Source: Candidatus Latescibacterota bacterium (GTDB lineage Bacteria > Latescibacterota > UBA2968 > UBA8231). From it: a DNA stretch of 38,195 nucleotides. The DNA lies in the NCBI GenBank assembly GCA_003529325.1, contig DPVW01000056.1:3958-42152 (forward strand), read 5' to 3'. The stretch's first letter is position 1; each line of letters starts with the position of its first letter. The position numbers and the translations under genes are program-made. The notes under the pieces were generated by a model, which was not told the DNA's origin, did no database searches, and worked only from the letters and a program-made list of their open reading frames with translations. This document shows, piece after piece, positions 16,000-24,275 of this stretch.

Positions 16000-16815
16000 A
16001 TGACGCAGACACAACCCACGACCAGTGCAGCTACGGACCCCGTCCACGAGTGGGACGCGCACAACGAGCACCTTGCGACCCTTCTTGACAGCCAGGACCT
16101 CGAGTCCATGGACGCCCTTCCCGTGTTGCAGTGGGCGGCTGACACCTTCGACGTCGGTCGGGTCGTTCTCAGCACCAGCTTCCAGTATTCCGGCGTCGCC
16201 ATGATCCACATGGCAGTCGAAGCAGGACTACAACTGCGTTACGCCACCATCGACACCCTGCGACTGCACTCCGAGACCTACGCTTTTCTGCGCGATGTCG
16301 AGGCGCGATACGACATCGACATCGAGGTGTATCGACCCGATGCAGAGCAACTGCAGGGCATGGTACGCCGCTTTGGCGAATACCTGTTCTTCGACTCCAA
16401 GACCCTGCAGCAGTATTGCTGCCAGGTGCGCAAGGTCAAACCCAACGAGCAACTGCTGAAAACTGTGGACTGCTGGATCTCGGGGATGCGACGGGACCAG
16501 TCAGACTATCGCAAGGACACGGCCAAGGGCATGACAGTCGGCGAGTATGGCTCCCGCCGTCAGATCCTGAAGCTGAACCCCATGGCTGACTGGGGCGAGG
16601 ATCGTCTGCTCGCTTACATCGCAGAAAATGACGTCCCCCGTCACCCACTCTATGATCAGGGGTACAAGAGTATCGGTTGTTTTGTCTGCTCCACGCCGGT
16701 GAGCGCCAACGAGGACCAGCGTGCCGGACGCTGGCGCTGGTTCAACTCCGACGACCGCATCGATCCCCAGGAGGCCAAGGAGTGCGGCCTCCATATTCCG
16801 ATGTACAATATCTAG
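16000..16815 (+). CDS. cysH: assimilatory adenylyl-sulfate (APS) reductase, 4Fe-4S type
   Basis: A 271-residue cytoplasmic enzyme that reduces adenylyl sulfate to sulfite with thioredoxin. Seen: VVLSTSFQYSG (PP-loop-like phosphate region), TIDTLRLHSETYAF, the cluster ligands QYCCQVRKVKP (CC pair) and SIGCFVCSTPV (CxxC), and the C-terminal ECGLHIPMYNI with the catalytic Cys. The paired CC...CxxC marks the APS-using rather than PAPS-using class. ATG 16000 is chosen because residues before it are not family-like, although only a weak GGATGAG precedes it. No other sulfate genes are adjacent. It converges with murD, seven bases apart. Confidence 0.9.
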   Translation: MTQTQPTTSAATDPVHEWDAHNEHLATLLDSQDLESMDALPVLQWAADTFDVGRVVLSTSFQYSGVAMIHMAVEAGLQLRYATIDTLRLHSETYAFLRDVEARYDIDIEVYRPDAEQLQGMVRRFGEYLFFDSKTLQQYCCQVRKVKPNEQLLKTVDCWISGMRRDQSDYRKDTAKGMTVGEYGSRRQILKLNPMADWGEDRLLAYIAENDVPRHPLYDQGYKSIGCFVCSTPVSANEDQRAGRWRWFNSDDRIDPQEAKECGLHIPMYNI

Positions 16816-16822
16816 CACGCCA

Positions 16823-18181
16823 CTACCTGTTCAGTGCCGCTCGGCGGAAGGCTTCACCCCGGTCCGCATAACTGGCAAACATGCCAAAACTGGCGCACGC
16901 CGGGGACAGCAATACGACATCTCCCGGCACCGCCCGCGCCGCTGCGGCCGCCACCGCCCGTGCCATCGTTGCACAGTCTTCGTCCATCGGCCCGGTGAAA
17001 CCTGCCGCTCGCGCCGCCCGGGCGATCGCGGGTCCCTCCTGACCAATGGTGACCACAGCCGCCGCTGCGGCGACGATGGCGATTCCCAAGGGTTCAAAGT
17101 CTGCACCCTTTGAAGAGCCGCCGGCAATCAGAATCACCCGTTGCCCCGGCCAGGCTTGCAGACCGGCGGCAGCCGACTCCGGTGTCGTTGCCAGCGAGTC
17201 GTTCACGTAGAGGACCCCGTCGCCAGACCCCACCTGCTCGAGGCGGTGCGGCAGTCCACGGAAAGCCTGCAGCCCCTTGGGAACCGCCTCTGCCGGCACC
17301 CCAGCCAGCAGCGACGCCGCCACGGCGGCACAGGCGTTGTCGTGATTGTGATCACCACGCAGACGCACGTCCGACAGACTGGCAACAGCCTCCGCCTCGG
17401 GCTCGCCGTCACGCCACCAGACCTGCCCATCTTCGATCCAGCAACCATCTCCCCGGTCAGGTGACCGGCCACCAAAGGTCAGGTTCCGTCCCGCACTGCG
17501 TGCTGCCAGTGATTCTGCCGTGGCACAACCGGCAGCGGCAAGTACCCAGTCGTCAGATCGCTGATGTCGGCAGATCTCACCCTTGGCTGCAACGTACTCC
17601 GAGCGGGATTCGTGGTAGTCCAGGTGATCTGTGGCGACGGGCAGCAGCACGGCGCCTTGCGGGCTGGCACCGAGATCCTGCAGCTGAAAGCTGGACAGTT
17701 CCAGCACGACGAGGTCGTGGGCGCTCAGTTCGTCGAGAAAGGTCACAGGCGGTATGCCGATATTGCCACCAATCCGGGCGGCGACGCCGGCTGCATCCAG
17801 AATCGACATGAGCAGAGATGCCGTCGTCCCCTTGCCCTTTGTCCCCGTCACAGCGATGACCGGCGCCGGGCAGCATTGCAGAAACAGCTCGGTGCCACTG
17901 GACAGTCGAACCCCCGCCGCCACTGCGGCATTCAGTTCCGTCTGTCGCGCGGAAATCCCGGGGGACCGGAACAGGACATCAAAGTCGGTGAGGTCAGCCA
18001 GCGCCGCTTCGCCGAGACGCCACTGTGTCACCGATCCATCCCACGCAGGATCGGTCACACGACTTTCAGGTCTGCGATCACACACCGAAAAAGAACAGCC
18101 TCGTGACGCCAGCCAGGCGCCGAGGGCCTGATTCTCGACACCAAAGCCGAGCAAGGCGAGTCGTTGTCCTTTGAGATCCAT
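16823..18181 (-). CDS. murD: UDP-N-acetylmuramoylalanine--D-glutamate ligase
   Basis: MurD adds D-glutamate to UDP-MurNAc-L-Ala with ATP in the cytoplasm. Seen: N-terminal UDP-binding fold (LALLGFGVENQALGAWLASRG region), the ATP loop AVTGTKGKGTTASLL near 115-130, VLELSSFQL with the metal-site residues, DHLDYHES, LRGDHNHDNACAAVAASL, LPHRLEQVG, NDSLATTPESA and GGSSKGADF near the C-terminus. At 452 residues it has normal length. ATG 18181 (MDLKGQ) is chosen; it lies just after the stop of the upstream aminopeptidase gene (18187-18189), so the two are an operon. Confidence 0.93.
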   Translation of the reverse strand: MDLKGQRLALLGFGVENQALGAWLASRGCSFSVCDRRPESRVTDPAWDGSVTQWRLGEAALADLTDFDVLFRSPGISARQTELNAAVAAGVRLSSGTELFLQCCPAPVIAVTGTKGKGTTASLLMSILDAAGVAARIGGNIGIPPVTFLDELSAHDLVVLELSSFQLQDLGASPQGAVLLPVATDHLDYHESRSEYVAAKGEICRHQRSDDWVLAAAGCATAESLAARSAGRNLTFGGRSPDRGDGCWIEDGQVWWRDGEPEAEAVASLSDVRLRGDHNHDNACAAVAASLLAGVPAEAVPKGLQAFRGLPHRLEQVGSGDGVLYVNDSLATTPESAAAGLQAWPGQRVILIAGGSSKGADFEPLGIAIVAAAAAVVTIGQEGPAIARAARAAGFTGPMDEDCATMARAVAAAAARAVPGDVVLLSPACASFGMFASYADRGEAFRRAALNR

Positions 18182-18186
18182 TGAAC

Positions 18187-19281
18187 CTAGTAGGATGCCA
18201 CCCACTCACCGAGTGTGGCGGTGAGATGCTGGAAGACAGACCAGCGCACGACCTCGTAGCCATGCGAATTCTCTCGCGGATAGCCGATGGTGGCACAGCG
18301 CTCGGCACCACCCACCTGCAGCACACCGGTGGCATCGGATGCCGCCGCAGAGTACACGGCATATTGCAGCTCCGTGCCGGCACGTCCCGCCGCAGCGGCA
18401 AGCTCGCCGATCAGGCCCTGATCGAAGTGCACCTGAGAATCGCGCGACCAAGTTCCGGGGCGGCCGTCCAGCGTCAGGTCTGTGCCTCTGGGCATCGGTG
18501 TGGAATCGACGGCAACGAAGGTTTCCACCTCGTTGCGCCGCACCCAGCCTTTGGCCCCAAGCAGCCCCGACTCTTCCTGCACCAGGAAACACAGATTCAG
18601 GCGGCGCAGGGGTGTCACGCCAGCGTCGCGCAACCAGCACCACAGCTGCAACAGGGTCAGACTGCCGCCGCGATTGTCGAACAACCAGGCCGATACCAGC
18701 GGGTCATCGGCGGGACCGAACAGGTTGGGACCACGCCTGCCGGCGGCGGGCACGGCACAGGTGCCGACACGAACGCCGCTCTCTTGCAGCTGTGTCGGTG
18801 TCAGACCGGTGAGTAAGTGGCAGTCTCGCCAGGTGATGCCACGGCTACCACTGTTGAACTGCGCCACCGGATCCGTTGGGTCGTTTGTATGCCCCGAGCC
18901 AAAGCTGAGGTGGGCGGGGATATCCTGCCCGTCGCCGACGAGGACGACCGGGCCCTCACCGAGCTTGAACGGATAGAGCCCGCCGGAGCGCTGCACGCGC
19001 AGCTTGCCATCCGCCTCGATGGCCGTTACGACCATGGCGATCTCATCGATGTGGCTGGCGATGGCGACACCAGGCCCCGACTCGCGCCCGGGCAGCTCCA
19101 CCCACAGGTTGCCCTGATTGTCCTTGCGGGGTTCAGCACCCAGCTGCTGCAACCGAGCCGTCAGGTGCGCCGCCATGCGTTCCTCCCGCCCCGAAGGGCA
19201 GGGGATCTGCAGCATTCTGCTGAGCTCGCCGAGGCCTGGAAGCTCCTCTTTGTCAGGCATTGCGTCTGCGTCCATCGCCAT
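18187..19281 (-). CDS. M42 family aminopeptidase
   Basis: A 364-residue dinuclear-metal aminopeptidase of the M42 (glutamyl/deblocking, TET-forming) family. Ligand regions: ASHIDEIAMVV (first His), WLFDNRGG (bridging Asp), VQEESGLLGAKG (catalytic Glu pair), VAVDSTP (Asp) and PRENSHGYEVV (final His). ATG 19281 (MAMDADAM) is chosen for the GGGAG seven bases upstream; the open frame runs on to 19347 without a better site. It is read with murD and divergent from modA. Peptide turnover linked to wall precursor synthesis is possible but not shown. Confidence 0.85.
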   Translation of the reverse strand: MAMDADAMPDKEELPGLGELSRMLQIPCPSGREERMAAHLTARLQQLGAEPRKDNQGNLWVELPGRESGPGVAIASHIDEIAMVVTAIEADGKLRVQRSGGLYPFKLGEGPVVLVGDGQDIPAHLSFGSGHTNDPTDPVAQFNSGSRGITWRDCHLLTGLTPTQLQESGVRVGTCAVPAAGRRGPNLFGPADDPLVSAWLFDNRGGSLTLLQLWCWLRDAGVTPLRRLNLCFLVQEESGLLGAKGWVRRNEVETFVAVDSTPMPRGTDLTLDGRPGTWSRDSQVHFDQGLIGELAAAAGRAGTELQYAVYSAAASDATGVLQVGGAERCATIGYPRENSHGYEVVRWSVFQHLTATLGEWVASY

Positions 19282-19381
19282 TGTCCAACTCCCAGTCTTA
19301 GTCGTTTGCCGCAGCCGAAGGTATGCTCCCGAAACTGCGCCGGCCATTGACGCTGCGTCACCTGCTCACCAATCTCTGGCC

Positions 19382-20152
19382 ATGAGCCGCTCCCACAACC
19401 CTGTCTCGTGTGTCTCTGGAACGATCCTCCTGCTTGCTTTCAGCCTGCTCCCGGCGCGGGCAGAGAGGGTCACAGTTTTCGCGGCCGCAAGTCTCACCGG
19501 CGCTCTGCGCGAACTGTGGCCACGGGAGCGACACCCCGAGATGAGCCTGTCCTTTGGGGGTTCATCGATGCTGGCGCGCCAAATCGAAGCGGGCGCTCCC
19601 GCCGACCTCTACCTTTCCGCCAGCCTGGACTGGATGGACCACCTGCAGGCGCGGGGACATATCGACAGCACAACTCGAATCGACCTGCTCGGCAATCATC
19701 TCGTCGTCGTCGCTCCACGCGATGAAGGCTTCGCCCTGACACTGGCGCCGACCTTTGATATCGGCGGGGCTTTTGCAGGACGTCTCGCCTTGGGCGACCC
19801 CTCCCATGTACCGGCAGGGATCTACGCCATGCAGACACTGCAGGCATTGGGTTGGTGGCCGGCACTGGCTCACCGGCTGGCACCGGCAGGGGATGTGCGG
19901 GCCGTTCTGGCCTGGGTTGAGCGGGGTGAATGTGCTGCCGGTATCGTCTACACCTCCGACGCCACCACCAACCCACGGGTACAGATCGTGGCGACCATTC
20001 CAGACAGTCTACACATACCGATCCGGTATCCGGTGGCCCTTGTCGCCGGGCCTACGACGGCGGCCGCCAGGCGCCGGCTGGACACATTACGATCGCCGGC
20101 GGCGCAGGCGGTCTTTCACCGTCATGGCTTCACCGTGCTGACGGCTCAGTAG
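19382..20152 (+). CDS. modA: molybdate ABC transporter, periplasmic binding protein
   Basis: A 256-residue periplasmic protein with a signal peptide (GTILLLAFSLLPARA). The oxyanion-binding segments FAAASLTGALRELW and SFGGSSMLARQIEAGAPAD match ModA, as do LYLSASLDWMDHL, GDPSHVPAGIYAMQTL and ECAAGIVYTSDA. It delivers molybdate (or tungstate) to the ModBC permease encoded next. ATG 19382 is taken because the frame further upstream is only overlap with the opposite gene; no clear ribosome site is visible. Four bases separate it from modB. Confidence 0.93.
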   Translation: MSRSHNPVSCVSGTILLLAFSLLPARAERVTVFAAASLTGALRELWPRERHPEMSLSFGGSSMLARQIEAGAPADLYLSASLDWMDHLQARGHIDSTTRIDLLGNHLVVVAPRDEGFALTLAPTFDIGGAFAGRLALGDPSHVPAGIYAMQTLQALGWWPALAHRLAPAGDVRAVLAWVERGECAAGIVYTSDATTNPRVQIVATIPDSLHIPIRYPVALVAGPTTAAARRRLDTLRSPAAQAVFHRHGFTVLTAQ

Positions 20153-20156
20153 CCAG

Positions 20157-20849
20157 GTGGAAATCCTCAGTCCCGCGGAGTGGGAGGTTCTCGGTCTGTC
20201 GCTGCGCGTCGCCCTCGCCAGCGTGACGCTGACCCTGCCCGTCGCGGTCGGCGTTGGCTGGTTGCTGGCTCGATGCGACTTTCGGGGCAAGCTGCTCGTC
20301 GATGGCCTCTGTCACCTGCCCCTCGTATTGCCGCCGGTGGTTACCGGCTATCTACTACTGCTGGCTTTCGGCCGCCGAGGCTGGTTGGGCCCGGTGCTGG
20401 AGAGTCTCGGCATCCGACTTGCCTTCGATTGGAAAGGCGCCGTTTTGGCCTCCGCCGTCGTCGCATTTCCGCTATCCCTGCGTGCCGTCCGCCTCGCCAT
20501 CGAGCACGTCGACCCGCGCCTGGAGGGGGTTGCCCGAACTCTGGGCGCAGGAGCATGGCGGGTCTTTTTCACCGTCACCCTGCCGTTGGCGGCACCGGGC
20601 TTGTGGGTCGGCGCCCTGCTCGCCTTCGCCCGCAGTCTCGGTGAGTTTGGTGCGACGATCACCTTCGTCGCCAACATCTCCGGTCAGACACGGACCATCC
20701 CCGCCGCGATCTATACCTATCTGAATCAGCCCGCCGGAGAGGCCGCCGCTCTGCGCCTGGTTTGGATCTCCATCGGCCTGTCACTGGCGGCCCTGGTGGG
20801 TAGTGAATGGGCGGCACGACGTAGCCGCAACAGACAGGCGACCCCGTGA
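20157..20849 (+). CDS. modB: molybdate ABC transporter, permease
   Basis: A 230-residue inner-membrane protein with about five hydrophobic helices (for example VALASVTLTLPVAVGVGWLL and LVLPPVVTGYLLLLAF). The EAA coupling loop is visible as GVARTLGAGAWRVFFTVTLPLA, written here in two parts, VARTLGAGAWRVFF and TVTLPLAAPG, followed by ARSLGEFGATITF, a ModB signature. GTG 20157 is the start; the stop overlaps the modC GTG by four bases. No ModE-like regulator is nearby. Confidence 0.93.
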   Translation: MEILSPAEWEVLGLSLRVALASVTLTLPVAVGVGWLLARCDFRGKLLVDGLCHLPLVLPPVVTGYLLLLAFGRRGWLGPVLESLGIRLAFDWKGAVLASAVVAFPLSLRAVRLAIEHVDPRLEGVARTLGAGAWRVFFTVTLPLAAPGLWVGALLAFARSLGEFGATITFVANISGQTRTIPAAIYTYLNQPAGEAAALRLVWISIGLSLAALVGSEWAARRSRNRQATP

Positions 20850-21922
20850 CGCTGACCCTACGGCTGCAGCGCCAATTGCCCGAATTCCGCCTCGATGTCG
20901 ATGTCATCTGCCAGGAGCCGGTGACAGCGATCTACGGGCCGTCCGGGGCGGGCAAGACGACATTGTTGAATCTGGTGTCTGGCCTCGCGCGACCAGACAC
21001 CGGTTATGTGGAACTGGATGGCGATGTTCTGTACTGCTCCTCACAGGGCACGGATCGACCACCGGAGGCGCGTCGACTCGGCTTCGTATTCCAAGACGAT
21101 CTGCTGTTCCCGCACCTGTCGGTGGACGCCAATCTGCGCTTCGGATACGAGCGCGTGCAGCCCGCTGAGCGCCGCTTTGAACCTGGGCAGATTATCGACT
21201 TGCTCGAGATCGGTCCCCTGCTGGGACGGCCCTCGCAGCAACTGTCCGGCGGCGAGCGCCAACGCGTCGCCCTCGGTCGTGCCCTGTTGTCCTCACCACG
21301 TATGCTGCTGATGGACGAACCATTGGCCTCTCTCGACCAGGGGCTAAAGAGCCGGATCATCCCGTATCTGCGTCATGTGCGCTCGGATCTGGGCATCCCC
21401 ATCCTCTACGTCAGCCACTCTGTCGCCGAGATCCTGGAACTGACAAGGCAGGTGCTCGTGCTGCAGCAGGGCCAGGTTCTCGCCCATGGTGACTTTTCCG
21501 TCGTCTCCCGAGATCCGCGCGTGCTGCCATTGTTGGACGAGTTCGGCTTCGAGAATGTCCTGCCTGTGGAGATCCTCAACTGCAAGGAGAGCGCCTGCAC
21601 GGCTCGTTGTGGTGACCAGATGCTGCGCATCCCATTTTGCGACCGACCGGTGGGAACAAGGCTGTTCGTCGGCGTACGGGCGGATGATATCATTCTTGCG
21701 CGGCAGCCCCCCGAAGGGCTGAGTGTTCGCAACAGACTGCAAGGCATGATAACCGAGATCGCCGCAGTGGGCGCGACCCGCCTCGTCACCATCGATGTCG
21801 GCCACCCACTCGTGGTGAAGGTCACGCCGGAAGCGGTTGCCGATCTTGCACTGGCACCCGGTCTGGCGGCGTGGTGTCTGATAAAGACGCACTCCCTGCG
21901 ACTGGGACCGGAGATCGACTGA
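20846..21922 (+). CDS. modC: molybdate ABC transporter, ATP-binding protein
   Basis: A 358-residue ATPase for the ModAB system. Seen: Walker A GPSGAGKTT near 32-40, Q-loop VFQDDLLFPHLSV, signature LSGGERQRVALGRALL, Walker B MLLMDEPLASLD, and H-loop YVSHSVAEI. The C-terminal third is the molybdate-binding TOBE/MOP domain (GVRADDIILARQ and NRLQGMITEIAAVGATRLVTI). This domain order and length are standard for ModC. It is translationally coupled to modB. Confidence 0.94.
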   Translation: MTLTLRLQRQLPEFRLDVDVICQEPVTAIYGPSGAGKTTLLNLVSGLARPDTGYVELDGDVLYCSSQGTDRPPEARRLGFVFQDDLLFPHLSVDANLRFGYERVQPAERRFEPGQIIDLLEIGPLLGRPSQQLSGGERQRVALGRALLSSPRMLLMDEPLASLDQGLKSRIIPYLRHVRSDLGIPILYVSHSVAEILELTRQVLVLQQGQVLAHGDFSVVSRDPRVLPLLDEFGFENVLPVEILNCKESACTARCGDQMLRIPFCDRPVGTRLFVGVRADDIILARQPPEGLSVRNRLQGMITEIAAVGATRLVTIDVGHPLVVKVTPEAVADLALAPGLAAWCLIKTHSLRLGPEID

Positions 21923-21976
21923 GCGGCGCGGAGCTGGCGCATTGCCGGTATAGTCACAAACCGCTACCGTACGTGC

Positions 21977-22348
21977 ATGGCACTGACAATTCTGCGCACT
22001 GTGCGCCCGAGTCCCACCTGGCAGGACAGCCTCATCGTCGTCAGCAAAACTCAGCGCCTCGTCTTCGACGTCGAGGAAACCTGGTCGCCGGACATGCGCG
22101 ACCAGATCGCCTGGTGTGGCGCCGATGGCATTTATAGTCACCCCGCCGGCGAGGGTTACTTGCTCCCAGGCGCCAACGTCGGTGCCCTGATCGCCCGTAT
22201 CGGCGATGGCCCCGTGTTCGCGGTGGGTAGTCGGCACGATATCATTGCAGATACGGCAGGCACCCTGATGCTGGCGATGAATGATCATCCGGATCACAAC
22301 AATCAAGCCGGCAAGGTCGTCGCTCAGGTGATCCTCTTCGACGCGTGA
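21977..22348 (+). CDS. small PA-IL/LecA-like jelly-roll protein
   Basis: A 123-residue protein without signal peptide or membrane segment. The middle and end, GYLLPGANVGALIARIG, PVFAVGSRHDIIADTAGTL and LAMNDHPDHNNQAGKVVAQV, resemble the PA-IL (LecA) sugar-binding fold: YGALVGRIG-like strand, then the ND...DN Ca/sugar loop. LecA-like domains are often found in secreted sugar hydrolases, so a lone cytoplasmic copy is unusual. Its stop overlaps the next GTG (22345) by four bases, which links it to the APH-like gene. Recognition is by pattern only. Confidence 0.6.
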   Translation: MALTILRTVRPSPTWQDSLIVVSKTQRLVFDVEETWSPDMRDQIAWCGADGIYSHPAGEGYLLPGANVGALIARIGDGPVFAVGSRHDIIADTAGTLMLAMNDHPDHNNQAGKVVAQVILFDA

Positions 22349-23361
22349 CGCCGCGCCGGACAGCCTCCACGCCTCCCACGGACGCGCAGTGGAATGAGCA
22401 GGTCTGTGCGCGACTGATGGCCTGTATCCCCGACCTCGTCCCAGGTTCGCCCGCGGTTCTCTCCATCACCCGGTGGGTGGAAGACGTGTGGCTCGTGGAG
22501 TTGGCGGAGGGTGGACGTATCATCGCCAAACAGCAGTTCTACGGCTTGCTGACCCGAGACGAACCACACGATCTACTACAGGTGGAATTCGACGCGCTGC
22601 GATACTTGCGACGATGCGGTGCGGCTGTGCCCATGCCCTTTGGCATCGATCCGGAGGCGCAGATCATTCTGCTGGAGTATGCCGGACGTGAGACCGTCGC
22701 CGACGTGCTCGTCACCCCCCTCGAGGCATCGACCCGGAGACAGCTGGCGGCACAGATTCTGCGGCAACTGACACGAATCGAGACCCACCTACAGGAAGCG
22801 CAGATAGACTGGTCGAGCCGGGTCATACCCGGTGCCTCGGCCAAAGAGCTGACCACGGGCTGGGCAGACGTTCCCCGCTTGGCGACCAAGGCTCTGCTCG
22901 GGTTGTGGCGCAGATCATGCGGCAGTGAGCCAGCGGAGGCCCTGGTGGCACAAGTGCTTCTTCTGTGCGAGCGGCTCGGCAGGCGCACACCGAAACTCGG
23001 TATCTCTGACTATCAACCGGCAAATATCGTCGTCGATGAACAGCGCCGACGAGTCACGTTCCTCGAACTGTCCAAGCTCGGTTGGGACTGGACCGAGCGT
23101 CGAGCCGTTCAGTATACTACGAGCGTCGATGGCAGCGGCATCAGCCTTCTCGACGCCGATGTGGTTGCCCAATCACCTCTCGACGGTGACGCCCTCGATG
23201 GCCACCACATCCTGTTCTTGCTCCTGCTTGCAGGGCGCATGCTGGCCACCGACAAGGGAGATATCACCGGCCTTGCCCGAGCCCTGGGTACACCTCTTAG
23301 TCGCGATCCGATCACGACGGAACTCCGCCGTGGTCTGCAACGACTCACCCTTGCTGAATAA
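22345..23361 (+). CDS. APH/kinase-fold phosphotransferase-like protein
   Basis: A 338-residue protein of the aminoglycoside-phosphotransferase/protein-kinase-like fold. A lysine lies in the N-lobe strand GGRIIAKQQF near residues 56-65; the C-lobe loop is LGISDYQPANIVVD near 217-230, keeping Asp and Asn of the usual HGDLHPxN; and the metal-binding Asp of the IDW motif appears replaced by Glu in VTFLELSKLG. So activity is possible but altered. Small-molecule (sugar, lipid or amino sugar) phosphorylation is the family norm. It is coupled to the LecA-like gene by a four-base overlap. Confidence 0.6.
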   Translation: MTPRRTASTPPTDAQWNEQVCARLMACIPDLVPGSPAVLSITRWVEDVWLVELAEGGRIIAKQQFYGLLTRDEPHDLLQVEFDALRYLRRCGAAVPMPFGIDPEAQIILLEYAGRETVADVLVTPLEASTRRQLAAQILRQLTRIETHLQEAQIDWSSRVIPGASAKELTTGWADVPRLATKALLGLWRRSCGSEPAEALVAQVLLLCERLGRRTPKLGISDYQPANIVVDEQRRRVTFLELSKLGWDWTERRAVQYTTSVDGSGISLLDADVVAQSPLDGDALDGHHILFLLLLAGRMLATDKGDITGLARALGTPLSRDPITTELRRGLQRLTLAE

Positions 23362-23396
23362 CAAGACTTGATGACGACGAAAGAATCGGACCTGTA

Positions 23397-24275
23397 GTGG
23401 TGGACACGGTCGATGTGCGGCGCAGGGTTCGCCAGATAGAGGCAACGGTCGCCGGCGTGCACCAGGAAACGCCCGATACGGCTTCGCTGTTTTTAGATAT
23501 CGGGGATGAACCACACGACTACAAGGCGGGTCAGTTCATCACGATCGATCCGCACCAGTTTGCCTTTCTCGAGCAGACCATCGCCTATCTCGAACAGATC
23601 AAAGAAGGCAAGGAAAAACCACGGGCCTACTCGATGGGTTCGGCGCCGCATGAAGAACATGTGCTGATCACGATCAAGGAAGAGCGCTTCTGGCCCGGAG
23701 AGTCGAAATATCCTCCGGTGCTGTCGCCATCGCTGACGCGCAACTGTGCCCTCGGCACTCCCGTCGTCATCAAGGGGTTCACCGGGGCCTATACGTTACC
23801 GGAGGACATACAGTCAAAGGCAGACAACATTTTGCATGTCTGCGCCGGCTCCGGCATCGTGCCGAACTTCGCCCTCATAAAACACAGTTTGCACGTTGCG
23901 GATGGCCTGCGTCACGTATTGCTCTACAGCAGCAAGACGAAAGCTGATATCATCTATTACAATGAATTTGCCGATCTGGCACGGCGTCATCCTCAGCATC
24001 TCGAAATCGTCCATTGCCTGACTCGTGAGGACCCGGTTGATGTAGAACCGAGCAGTCGCCGCGGTCGGATCGACGCCGAGTTGATCTCAAAATACGTGCC
24101 GGATCCATCCAACTGCTTTGTCTACAGTTGTGGTCCCGGCATTCTGCCGTGGGAACGAAAAGAGGCCAGGCAGAATGGTGTCGAGCCGGAGCCGCGGTTT
24201 ATCGAACACGTACTCGACCTGCTGCGCGACAGGGGTCTCGACAAGTCACAAATCAAACAGGAGAGCTGGGGTTGA
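23397..24275 (+). CDS. ferredoxin-NADP+ reductase-type flavin oxidoreductase
   Basis: A 292-residue FNR-superfamily reductase. The FAD site is PRAYSMGSA (RxYS) near residues 77-85; the NAD(P) domain has HVCAGSGIVPNFALIKH near 148-164 and CFVYSCGPGI near 240-250. No [2Fe-2S] ferredoxin domain or cysteine cluster is present, so an external electron acceptor or donor is needed. It recalls the reductase subunits of ring hydroxylases such as BoxA, without their iron-sulfur domain. GTG 23397 follows 35 bases after the kinase-like gene, and the stop overlaps the GT2 start. Confidence 0.78.
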   Translation: MVDTVDVRRRVRQIEATVAGVHQETPDTASLFLDIGDEPHDYKAGQFITIDPHQFAFLEQTIAYLEQIKEGKEKPRAYSMGSAPHEEHVLITIKEERFWPGESKYPPVLSPSLTRNCALGTPVVIKGFTGAYTLPEDIQSKADNILHVCAGSGIVPNFALIKHSLHVADGLRHVLLYSSKTKADIIYYNEFADLARRHPQHLEIVHCLTREDPVDVEPSSRRGRIDAELISKYVPDPSNCFVYSCGPGILPWERKEARQNGVEPEPRFIEHVLDLLRDRGLDKSQIKQESWG

